From assembly GCA_029747015.1 (NCBI GenBank), contig JAKOGI010000026.1:914817-978816 (forward strand): a stretch of DNA of 64,000 nt, given 5' to 3'. Of this stretch, positions 25,019 through 35,388 are shown piece after piece; position 1 is the stretch's first letter; each line of letters begins with the position of its first letter. The notes under the pieces are model-generated. The model made no database searches, was not told the origin of the DNA, and was given only the letters and a program-made list of their open reading frames with translations. The translations under genes and the position numbers were made by a program. This DNA comes from Carnegiea gigantea (lineage: Eukaryota; Streptophyta; Magnoliopsida; Caryophyllales; Cactaceae).

Positions 25019-26447
25019 GATAGATGAGTTTGGTTCTCAATTGGGGGGTTGTAGCACAAAATCTTCTAAGCAAAGCAAAGTTCTAGCTTACTCTTCTTCT
25101 CTTGCACACCCAGAAGACCAATTGCAGAACTAATCTGCACTTACCCCAAAATTCTAGGATTTTGGGAAAGTAGGACAGTAGGGTAAAAAAAAGAGGAGAG
25201 CAGCGAGACTGTGGACGGTGGAGGCCAAGACGCAACCGGCGACAACCGTCGAAGATCGCGGCCGCCTGCCTGGAGCCGTGGAACAACGAGTTGCGATGGG
25301 AGATTATTTTGTAAGAAGGTGGGAGAGCGCCCAGCCCGCATATTGATGATAGGCCTAAGGGAAAATGTCGCTTTCCTCTGAAGATAGATGTCCTGAACTC
25401 ACTACTTAGGCGGCGTTTGGTTTGTACGAAAGGAGCGATGGCATGGGGAATTAGCGAGCAAATGAATGAAATTCTCATGTTTGATATTTGTGAAAGAAAA
25501 ACTTAAAAAAGTATTAGGATTGGAAATCAGAAGGCTCAATTCTCATAAAACTAACACCATAGAAGAGGCAGTTGTAACTTGTAAGGTACTTATTAATATT
25601 TTTGTTTTTGTCTGGTGACATATCTCTCTGGTTCATGAGAGTTGGGTTGTTTAATTTATTTTTTTTTTACGATTATCGTGAGTGAGGTTGTTCTCACTGC
25701 TAGTGTGAGTTTAGGTCATTGCCTTTGTGCAATTTGTCCTAGATTTAGAAATTTAGAGTGTGCGCTCCTTATAGAATTAAGATGTTATTGTATTAGATCT
25801 AAGTTTTTGATTAAGAAATGAGTCAAAAATAAAATTTTATGTGGTTCTACTATGAAAAAATTTTTTCAAATAATTTTTACTACATCAATTGGATATTTGC
25901 TTCATGAAATTATACTATAATTCGCCGATATTGAAAAAGAAACATTGATGTTAAAGAAAGTGGTTAGTGGCAAGAATACTACTACAAGTTGAGTCGATTC
26001 GACAATGTATCTACTGATAGCTTTCTGAAAAGAATGATTCATTTTAATGTTTTAGGCTTACTTTTGTTAGGAGATATTAACTGTATATACCATATAATTT
26101 TTCATTAATGAATTTCTAATATAATTTATAGATTTTCATTTATGAATTCACACATACCAAAAGTCTAGAGATTTTAGTGAGAAATGGGATTTCATCCATG
26201 TACTTTAGACTTTTTAGTTGGTCAACAGCAAGCAAGAGCAACAGGTCGAGCCACGTCAATTTAACATATATTAATAAAGTGGGATTAAGTCATGGCCAAA
26301 TCGTTAATAAAGTGGATTGATTCAGCTCATTTTAAGATAAATAAATGGGTTGAAGTGAACTTGTTTTAAAATGAAGCATACTAGCGTAAAAAAACATAAC
26401 TAATAACTACGCTGATGATCATTACTCCAAAATTATTGAACTTTACT
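25019..26447. other. Spacer with a possible MITE end
   Basis: 25100-25330 is GC-richer and could be the former 5' end of the TPR pseudogene on the minus strand (a GTAAGT donor-like site lies at about 25144). At about 25408 the sequence GGCGGCGTTTGGTTTG resembles the terminus of Tourist/PIF-type miniature elements, but no second terminus was found. The remainder is AT-rich with no feature recognised. Confidence 0.35.
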
Positions 26448-26961
26448 TGAACTAATTTAATTGTTAATCACAACGATAACGGTGACCTCCACAAAGATAA
26501 CAAATAGACACATTTCAAACTGTTCGTATTACAAACTAAATGCTTACAAGAACAAACTGCAGCGCCAAGGACTAGTACAGGAAGAAACAATGGGGTGGAT
26601 GATTAACACCATCACCACCACCAGAAAATGCTGATCCTGTCTAAGCGAGGTATGAGGAGATCTAGAAGATTAGTTTCAAGAGATAACAAGGCATGTATGT
26701 TTCTTTTTTTTTAAAAAAAAGAAAACAGCATACTTGCAAAATTTACCTCTCTAGTTGAAATTTGTTTTTGTGTGATCAAACCAACTTCCCAGCTGGTGAG
26801 CTAGCTGCTTAAAGGAATTCAGTACTTTCAGGAAGTCTGTACCTCCTCAAAGAAAGTCCCCCGTCTTCATGATGTAAGGTAGTGTACTCGTACAAATACA
26901 GATTTTCAACACCGAACTCTCTCAACAATCAATAACCAGTCCATTTAGATTCTTAAATCAT

Positions 26962-29900
26962 TCAATGTATTGCAATTTCCGAGTGCCCATCTTCAGTGGC
27001 ACAAGCTCGGAACATCCCTGTAGTATTGAAAGGCATGGCTATCTCCCCTGTGGCTGATACAGCAATCAGCCCCACAGTGCCTCTTTCAGCCTTTTCCACA
27101 ACATAGGCAGCTGCTTCTTTCAAGGGAAGACCTTTGAACTCCATAAGCGCTGCCACATCTCGTGCAATTGTTCCACGTATGATGGTTTCCCCTTTCCCGG
27201 TGGCAGAGACGGCACAGTAGCTGTTTGCATACGTCCCTGCACCAATGACTGGGGTGTCACCTATCCTTCCCACCATTTTGTTCACTAAACCCCCAGTTGA
27301 AGTTGCTGAGGCCAAGTTCCCATTACTGTCAACAGCCACACATCCAACCGTGCCTAGTTGACTTTCTCCAGTGGCTGTGTTTGTTTCTACTTGGACTTCT
27401 CTTGGAATGGGTTGAGTGTAATCTATCTACAAAATAAGTATCATTTGCGTTAGTTGTTGCCTAAATGGTAGCAGTTAGGCTAAGCTTGATGGCAATTTTT
27501 CTTCTGCTTTAAATTATGGTGGACTAAAAGCAAAGTGACTCAAAACTTCTGTTTCTGTTATGAGAAGTAAGCAATCACCCAATTTACATCAAGGGTCCAA
27601 AGGAAATAGTCTCTTTATAATCAAAGGGCCATGGGTCACAAGGCCATTACTCTTTCCCCAAAAGGTCGGTCTAATGGGTTGTGCAGCACCACCGTTTATA
27701 AGCCCAGGACCCTCCCATCACTTTTCCAATGTGAAATTCTTATCCGTGACACTCTCCCCCATCCAATCCTGTGACGCCCTCGTCATAGATGGGGCTCCTT
27801 GCCTACCCCACCCGTCGGAGCGCTTGGCGAGACATCGAAGTCGGGTCTGGGTTGGCTCTGATACCACTTATCACGGGACTATTACTCTCTCTCTAAAATG
27901 ACGATATAATAGGGTGTGCAGCGCCACCGTTTATAAGCCCATGACCCTCTCATCACTTTTCCGACGTGGGACTCTTCTCCGTGACACATGGCACACAGTG
28001 CCGGAGGGAGCGTGGTGTCAGTGGTGTCAACTGAAACCCCTCCCCCGCCAGGGGAAAAAAATAGTATGCTGAAAATATAAAACAGGTATAAATGATTATT
28101 GCCGCAAACATGGATATTGAGGCTATACTCAACCCAGCGGTGGGAGCGTGCATCATCTGGCTATATGTTTCAGGATGTCGTGGGTTCGAATCCTGCCGGG
28201 ATTGTGTGTTCAACTTTTTGTTTATTTTTTTCCGGTTAGAACCTTCTCATTTTCTTTATTTTTTTAGTCAATAGCATCTCTCCAATTTAAAGTTCAAAGT
28301 CTATTAATTATACTTTAGTACTTTAATTGATTTCAATTTATTATTTAATCCTTACTTTGTACATTAATTTTTTTAAGTCTGTTTATGAGTTTAATTTGTG
28401 AATTTCAGTTCTAAATTTGTTTAATTTGTGGGTTTAATTTCAATTCTCGGTCAAAGTATATAAATATTTCAAAAAGATAGCGCTTTGTTAATTTCAATAG
28501 TTCAACTTGTTGATTAATCATTTAAGTTGAGGTCAATTTACTTTTTCAGTTTTAATTTATGACTTTAATGTGCCAATTTTAATTCTAAAGTTGTTTAATT
28601 TGTGGGTTAATTTAAATAATAACTCAAAATATATAGATATTTCAAAAGGATAACTAAAGAACCATCATTCTCTTCAAATTCTAAATTCGACGACTCACTA
28701 TTGAATAAAAAAAGTGGGAACAATATCACTCAACCACAATTACCATTTTATCTCGACAGTCCTCCCCCAAATTTCTGACTTTGCCACTGATTGCACATGG
28801 ATGCATACTTTTGAACCCCCCCCCCCCAAAAAGGGAAAAAGGAGGAAAAAACTATGCATAGGTGGGCCCCATGGTACTGGTTCAGTTTGGTTATGCTTAG
28901 CTTGATAGGAGTGCCCATATTAGTCAACAGAGGGATGCCCACAGCATCTTCTTTATTTCCAAAGACATGGAAGATCATACCTGCACTCTGTTGGCCTCTT
29001 TGGCTCGGTTTAGTCTTTCAATATTTTCAGGAGTAATAAAATAGCTAGGTTCTGTAGTCTCAACGCCCTGCAGAATGTAACTAATCAGTCAGTATGCCAC
29101 TAAAGATATATCATAAATTTGCAGTTGCTGTATTGTACGAGGGAGTGACCAATCTGCTTCAAAAGCACAAACAATAATTATCTTTGGTGAAAGATTAGCA
29201 GACGAAACCCTCCATGACCAAAAATGTAACAGAGACGCACATAAAAATGATCCAGTCGCAACACTCGGGATCATCTCAAGCATATCAGAAGATGTTCGCA
29301 ATGTAACCCCAAATATAGAGTACTCACCTGTTCCCTGGCAAATGCCTCTGCTCCCTCAAACGCAAGAAATATATGAGGAGTCCTCTCCATAACTAGACGT
29401 GCTAGAGAAACCGCATTCACTACAGTTTTCAGACCACATACAGCCCCACATTTCTTTGTTTGACCATCCATGATGGATGCTTCCATTTCGACAGTTCCAT
29501 CAGTGGTTAGGACTGAGCCGCGACCAGCATTGAACTGTGGATGGTTTTCTAGTTCACGAACCTGTTGGAGTACCATGAAAAGAATCTCAGATTTGTCTTA
29601 ACTCTTACCTAAAGACATGAAAGAAAAGAACTTTTGTGCCACAAATAATGCTGAATTCACCAATAGCAATCACAATGCACCAAACAAAAGAATTGTTTCT
29701 ATCATTAAAGTGCACCCAATGAAGCAGAATGATGATCGTGCCCAAGCCCATCTTGACTTGAAAAAGGGAGACAAAATGAAGTCCAAGGGAAAGTAATGCA
29801 TGCATTTTTAACAAAGCGTAAGGGTTACAGATTTACAACCAAGCACAGGCTTCTCACAAGACTGCAACTGATAGCTTATTGTTGCGAAATAGCAGGCAGT

Positions 29901-30796
29901 TGATGCTTTTTCAACTAAGAATCTCAGTTCTTACAATGGACCTTCCAAGAACACTACATGAAGCAAGTCGGCCACTATCACAAACAAGTGAACTCCATAC
30001 ATCATGCTACTAATTATCGATCACCTTGTAGATAAAAACACCCATTGATCCAAGACTCTAACTATGAAGCAAAGTTATGAGTATGTACAAAAGCGAAATG
30101 GCCTCATTAACCTATCATTTGTTTCTTTTGTTGCGAAACAATTTGTCGGCAATGCCATTATTATTTTGCCAGGGGTAAGGCTGGCTAGGTCTAAAGGCTA
30201 AACCCGTCTCCCCCCACCAAACATATGCGTGCACACACGCTCTACTGTGGGCTAATGTTTTGGCATATAAGTTATAAGAAGGATGCAAAAAGTCGAACAC
30301 TTCAAAATTCAACGACATGCTTTTCGAAGCACTGCTCTTACAGTTACAAAGATTTTGTCATTCAATTCAATTCAAACTGACTATGATATGTTGAACATGA
30401 ACATGCACTCATCTCTAGATCGAGGTTTTTGCCACAATTTCTCTAGACCTAAGATCAAATGATCATTAATCATAATGGAGGACACGAAATCCTTTGATTT
30501 TTAGGTTTTTAGAAACAGGACGATCTAGTTGACGAACTCAAAACCATAAAATGCAAGCCTCAGATTTATCAAATTGAGGAAAAAATATGACGCAGAATTC
30601 AGAAAATGATGTGATAGTTGATAAATTAAATTACCACAAGTTCAACAACATCAAGAGGAGAGCGGCCATGTTTGAGAGCAGAGATTCCGACGTCGAGGCA
30701 ATGGCGAAGGGCGGCTTCTCGTGGCTCTCTTTTCTCCAGCGGAATATCCACAGGTATGTCGCCGGCTCCGCCGTGTACTGCGATCGCCCACCCCAT
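26962..30796 (-). CDS. Isoaspartyl peptidase/L-asparaginase, copy 2 (four exons)
   Basis: Exons on the minus strand are 30635-30796 (ATG at 30796), 29328-29561, 28981-29067 and 26962-27426. Their lengths are identical to those of copy 1, all junctions are GT-AG and phase 0, and the product is 315 aa. It is the same Ntn-hydrolase as copy 1, with nucleophile T187 in [39 protein letters not shown] and [12 protein letters not shown]. Its exon 1 end (SPLDVVELV) and the helix after SATGKGE agree better with the family as I recall it, so this is the more conservative paralogue. The protein ends EIAIH as in copy 1, shorter than the EIAIWP-type tail I recall in relatives. Intron 1 is only 1.07 kb; intron 3 is enlarged to 1.55 kb by a TRIM and a hAT-like insertion. 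It probably supplies the ancestral cytosolic asparagine/isoaspartate hydrolysis. Confidence 0.93.
27635..27986 (-). mobile_element. TRIM: miniature LTR retrotransposon, 352 bp
   Basis: Two ~117-bp LTRs (27635-27751 and 27870-27986; TGTCACGG at the 5' end on the minus strand) flank an internal region of about 118 bp. That region has a primer-binding site TGGTATCAGAGCC (27854-27866, minus) and a purine-rich tract GGATGGGGGAGAG next to the 3' LTR. Flanking CATGG occurs at 27630-27634 and 27987-27991 as a 5-bp target duplication. There is no coding capacity, so it must have been mobilised in trans. It lies in intron 3 of asparaginase copy 2, in gene sense. Confidence 0.88.
27996..28789. mobile_element. 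hAT-like non-autonomous element in intron 3 of asparaginase copy 2
   Basis: The left end is CAGTGCCGGAGGGAG and the right end reads CTTTGCCACTG, an imperfect inverted CAGTGSC terminus. Flanks ATGGCACA (27988-27995) and ATTGCACA (28790-28797) agree at 7 of 8 bases, an 8-bp hAT-type target duplication. It is 794 bp and AT-rich internally, with no transposase. It contains a tRNA T-arm-like motif GTGGGTTCGAATCCTGC near 28182-28198. The aligned intron of copy 1 lacks it. Confidence 0.75.
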
Positions 30797-30802
30797 CGCC
30801 GC

Positions 30803-30803
30803 C

Positions 30804-30834
<31 letters not shown>

Positions 30835-30846
30835 CTTCTCTCTCTA
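30803..30846. repeat. (CT)n tract in the leader of asparaginase copy 2
   Basis: An almost pure CT run just upstream of the ATG at 30796. On the transcribed minus strand it is (GA)n in the presumed 5' UTR. GA/CT repeats are frequent in plant leaders and bind GAGA-binding factors; a role here is not shown. Confidence 0.8.
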
Positions 30847-33302
30847 GAGTGACAGCCTCGGCACAGAGGGTTTTAGAGGATTGGGCAGAGCTCAGAATTC
30901 AGCTGAATCTTCTGGAATCTAGCTAGGTGGATCCCAACCGCTCAAAAATAATATCGTACTCCGACAATCGAAATGCCGGCACGTGCAACTCAATCACTCA
31001 GTTCATGAATTTGATAATACAACTGACAAATTTATGTATTTCTGATTAATTTTACAACATCTTAATGAATTTCATATATTTAAAAATATTTTGTGGCAGA
31101 ATAATTTGATTTTTACTTAATTTAATGCACTTTATTTTTTCAAGTTTAATTGTACTTTAGTGAAAATAATTAGTATAAACTGACGAATCACTATATTTTT
31201 AATGATGAATTTGCAACAAAATGACAATAGTTCTACAACAATCAGTCTACACCATTAATTGCACTTGTAATCGGTTTTGATTAATAACTCATACAACATT
31301 TTGACAAATTCAATATAAGGGCAATGAATTTGAAAATCATCAATTAAAAAACAAAAAATTGGCTAATAATTAAAAATTTTTATTTATTTATATGATTCAA
31401 AAAAATAAATATCATACATTCAATATATACAGAGATTTATCATAAATAGATGAAAATTTTCCTTTAGAAAATTTGTCTACTCTTGTATATATTCATCACC
31501 TTCTCCAGAGAGATCCATCATTCTTATGTATAGATGAATTAGTTTGTCAGGGATTTCTATTGAATTCTGTTACTTGTTGCTTCTTTTGATGCCAAATTCA
31601 ACAATCATTTTGTCGAATTCATTGATCTTTTAGTAGTTTGATTGTCCAATTCTCTTTTGAAACTTTTATAATTACTTCATCTGTTAATACAATAATTACC
31701 CATTAAAAAAAAAACATACACATCAATACATGAAATACATATCTCGAAGAATACATATATATTTATATGAATATCATATATTTTCATCATAAACAAAACA
31801 CATCCAATATATTTTTTTTATACAAATTCATCATTCGAAAAGTTTGCATTCGTAATTAAGCACATTATTAATAGTAATTATCACATAATCATAATACATA
31901 CGAAAAATTCACTTTTTAAAAATAATATATACAAATTTAAATTGCTTAGATAAATAAAAAATGTATTCATCACTAAAGATTGCAATTCTTCACTGTGAGT
32001 TCTTTTAACAAGATTTTAGTATTTCTTTTGGCTTGATAAATAGTGTGCACATTCATAAGCTTATACATTTTTTTAAAAAAACACACATAGTCATGACTAA
32101 AATGTGTAGATTCATAAAATATATATATATATATATATATTATTGGAATGGCAGATTCATAACTAGAACTTGCATCTGCATCTTTGTGATTTATGTTATT
32201 GAGCGATAAAAACATATATACATCACTCAAATGTGCAGTTTTATTACCCCCCAAAAAAAAAAAAACATATTCATCACTGAAATGTGTATATTCATATTGG
32301 AACTCCCACATTCAACATTGTAATTTATACTACCAATCCATTAAAAAATAAATTCATTACTAAAATTTACATATTCACAAGGAACACACACACATTTTCA
32401 TCACTGAATGTGCATATTCAACATAAACTCGCATATTCGTAATTGTGTAATCATTGTGACTTATGTTGTTGAAACATATGAAAAAAATATTCATTATTGA
32501 GATATGCTGATTGATAAAAACACACGAATTCATTTCTGAAATATGCAGATTCATCGCTAGAATGCGCTTATGTATAATTATAATTTATGACATTAAACAA
32601 TTGAAACATAATCAAAATCAGCATCATACTCTCCATAGCTGCAACCCCAATGATATAGGGGTCAAAGAGCTTCATACTCTCCAAAAAGTTGCGACCCAAA
32701 CCATATAATGATGAAATAGAAGCTCTGGATCTACTCCTCACCATAATATATTTAATTTATGCTTTTAATCTAACTATTAATGACTTAATTAAACAGCAAA
32801 ACTTAAACTCCATCTATAATCGAAAAAATAGGAGAAGAATGAAGAGTCAAATTCACATCCAAAACTAGATTCATCACCAAATCTCTCCTAGAAAATAACA
32901 TAAAACTCATATCAACCAATTCTTGCACTCACCACATGCTGAAGCCGCAATGCTGATGCCGAAGTGGCGAAATTGATCGAGATTACGTTGGTACATCGTT
33001 AGAAGGTTTTCATGATCTATATTCTAAGATTATGAACTTCTATTTGCCATTAAATCTCGAAAGAATCTCCCTTTTTCCCCTCTCTCTCTTTGAGAATATT
33101 TGCTATTAGTGTTGACACCACTAATGCTCGCAAAGAAGGCAAGGCAAGATGATAGAGAAGAGTGAATGAGGAGGAGGAGAAAGAAAGAAGCGGATGTGTA
33201 CGCCCTCTTAAATATATTTTTTATTTTTTTTCCGACCTTGGAGTAGGTAGTCCACGAACTACTATATACTAATTGCCAACTGCTAGTCCACATGGGCAGT
33301 AT
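30847..33302. other. AT-rich spacer with a degenerate tandem array
   Basis: Extremely AT-rich sequence with no supported gene. From about 31970 to 32610 the words TCATCACTGAAATGTG and GTGATTTATGTTATTG recur with variation. The second word returns at roughly 32187, 32320, 32455 and 32580, suggesting a ~130-bp unit repeated about four times. A GA/CT-rich patch with possible promoter-like composition lies at 33060-33200, but no associated gene was found. Confidence 0.5.
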
Positions 33303-33607
33303 TAGACCTAGCAAATGAGTCATTTGGTTCGAGCACGGGTCGGGTCATGTTCGTGTTAAGTGACATTTCGGGGCGTTTCAGTTTAAGTCGGGCATAGTTC
33401 GGTTCGGGTCAGCTAAATTTTGGTCAAATATGCTCGTTATGCCAAAACAAGCATCTTTGTAGAAAATTTCGGGTTGAGTATGGTTCGATTCGGGTCAATT
33501 TGAATTTCGGGCCACTTTCAGGTGAGCATATTTCGAATGTCGGGTCGGGTATGGGTCCGGATCGTTTGGTTGGAATTGCAGATCTCGGATCAATTTTGCT
33601 AGGTCTA
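33303..33607. mobile_element. hAT-like MITE, 305 bp
   Basis: It begins TAGACCTAGCAAA and ends TTTGCTAGGTCTA, a perfect 13-bp inverted repeat. Flanks GGCAGTAT (33295-33302) and GGTAGTAT (33608-33615) form an 8-bp target duplication with one mismatch. The interior is GGGTCGGGT-type degenerate repeat. The termini are nearly the same as those of the element at 13224-19985 (TAGACCTGGCAAA), so both belong to one family. Confidence 0.85.
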
Positions 33608-33615
33608 GGTAGTAT

Positions 33616-34475
33616 CAGTGATTTGTTTCTTTTTCTTTTCCTTTTCCTTATTCTTTCTCCTTTTCTTTTCTAAAATATACAAAGAATGAAACATCCATGA
33701 AGTCGTCTTTCCTTAATAAAAAAAACCCCAACTTTTAGCAACTTTTTATCGAGAAATGTCAAACGGCGTTTCACCCAGGGTTGACTTGAGCAAGATCAGG
33801 TTAGCACATTGACAAAGAGATGTTGAGGCATGGTTAAGCCGTTAACAAAGTGGATTAGGATCGGACTCCTCCGTACAAGTATCTTTGGTTGAGTTGGATA
33901 GACATGAGGTTGAGTCCTTTCGATCTTTCTAAAATAGGCAAGCTTCTATAAATAACATAAGTGTAATCACTATTATGCATATATTTTTAGTAATACATTT
34001 GACCTAGTATGATCAATAAATTGACAAATATACTAAATCATTATACAAATAATTAACCAGATGACCAATTCAGACCCATCAACATGCTCTAAAAAGCTGA
34101 AATTATTAATTTAGTTCATTACAAACCCAACTTTTTTTAGCTTTATGTTATTATACGAACCTATTTGCCACCATTAGTCAAGAGGTCAATCTAAAATTTA
34201 GATCCACATCTTGGAGTTATGTTCAGATTTGAGTAACTATTATAGTTATTTAGTGAATTACGGAAAGTCTAATATTATTGAACCCTACACTTAAAACCTC
34301 TATGTATATTAAAAAAAAAAAAATTCCAACGACAATAATCTATCCTTTATAAATATTGGACATCGATAATTCATAATAAAGTATCCAATGACCTGTCTTC
34401 AAATTAAATATAATTTAACTTATAACGTGCCATAGTCTCCTAATCAATCTCGCCCTGGGCACGTTCCAACAACTT
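33616..34475. other. AT-rich spacer with no recognised feature
   Basis: Sequence between the MITE and the tRNA gene. It includes a CT-rich stretch at 33626-33675 and scattered A-runs. No gene or terminal structure was recognised. Confidence 0.4.
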
Positions 34476-34549
34476 GGCCTATTGGCTCAGTTGGTTAGAG
34501 CGTCGTGCTAATAACGCGAAGGTCGCAGGTTCGAGACCTGCATGGGCCA
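34476..34549 (+). tRNA. tRNA-Ile (anticodon AAT)
   Basis: The 74-nt sequence folds into a full cloverleaf. The acceptor stem is GGCCTAT with ATGGGCC plus discriminator A, the D-arm contains GGCTCAGTTGGTTAGAGC, the anticodon stem TCGTG/CGCGA encloses CTAATAA with anticodon AAT, and the T-arm is GCAGG-TTCGAGA-CCTGC. No intron and no encoded CCA are present, as usual for nuclear genes. T-runs at 34558-34570 can serve as a polymerase III terminator, and upstream CAA motifs (for example CCAACAACTT at 34466-34475) fit plant tRNA genes. Confidence 0.97.
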
Positions 34550-34572
34550 ATACGTTATTTTCCCTTTTTTGG
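34550..34572 (+). terminator. Polymerase III terminator after tRNA-Ile
   Basis: TTATTTTCCCTTTTTT lies within 25 nt of the mature tRNA end; runs of four or more T on the sense strand stop polymerase III. Confidence 0.75.
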
Positions 34573-35087
34573 CTTTGTTTTTCACTTGCAGCCTTATGTC
34601 TCTGGACAGCTATTTTCACATAGCTTGGCAACAGATCGTAATCCAATCAGGAATTCTCTTGGAATAAATCCTTTGTGGAATGCAAACCATAAACAAGCAT
34701 TGACTACAAAAATTAATTTCAATCTTCCGAGAGAAAAGCAAAAGGGTCTCGGGGGTTTCTGAAAAATGACATGCAACTTAAATTGCTTTAGTAAAACTGT
34801 AAAGATGAGAGTCCAAGTAGAGGCATTATCTGCGATTACCTACGAACACAAAAAGAAAAAATAAGTCCTCTTCCAAGACATTTCTCTCTCCACCTGTACA
34901 AAATCACTTGGTAGTACAGTCTTTTCGAATCTTTCAAACTTTGAGAGATGCCGTAGAAATCATCAGGCTGAAAGAACTCTAAATCAGATACTCTGCTATC
35001 AAATATCAAAAACGATTCATACAAACAGATTTGACGAGTAAAGTGATCCTTGCAATATGTAGGATTTCACCATCAAAGGTGGCTTAG
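34573..35087. other. Spacer between tRNA-Ile and the Gypsy element
   Basis: AT-rich sequence with no recognised gene. Its right edge, CTTAG at 35083-35087, is the target duplication of the Gypsy element. Confidence 0.5.
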
Positions 35088-35362
35088 TGACGGGGCTTCT
35101 TCAGGAAACTAGTGTTTCGAAAAGAAGGAAAAGAAAGATTTGAGAGATGATTTCAAGAGAGAGAGAGAAATGTTGTATATTAATTCTGGCTGCCTTCATT
35201 ACAATTGAGAGGGCATTATACCTGCTTACCTCTACTCAGCTTTCTCTCCCCTTACCAAAACAGAAATAACAAACTAACAAACTCAGGCCCCAAACCCACT
35301 TGTTTCCCGCCTACCCCACGCGCCCAGCACGTGAACTCTAGAAATTATATTGAGCTGTATCA
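35088..35362 (-). repeat. 3' LTR of the Gypsy element
   Basis: 275 bp, same length as its partner at 39976-40250. It starts TGACGGGG on the plus strand where the partner has TGATAGGG, and it contains an AG-rich run near 35155-35170. Confidence 0.93.
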
Positions 35363-35388
35363 TTGCCTTCCCCTTAAGAAGCTTGTCC

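Noticed and set aside
28120..28205. A second tRNA gene
   Set aside because: Only a T-arm-like motif is present; acceptor, D and anticodon stems cannot be formed.
31970..32610. CRISPR-like array
   Set aside because: The units are degenerate, irregularly spaced and AT-rich in a plant nuclear context; no spacer-repeat pattern exists.
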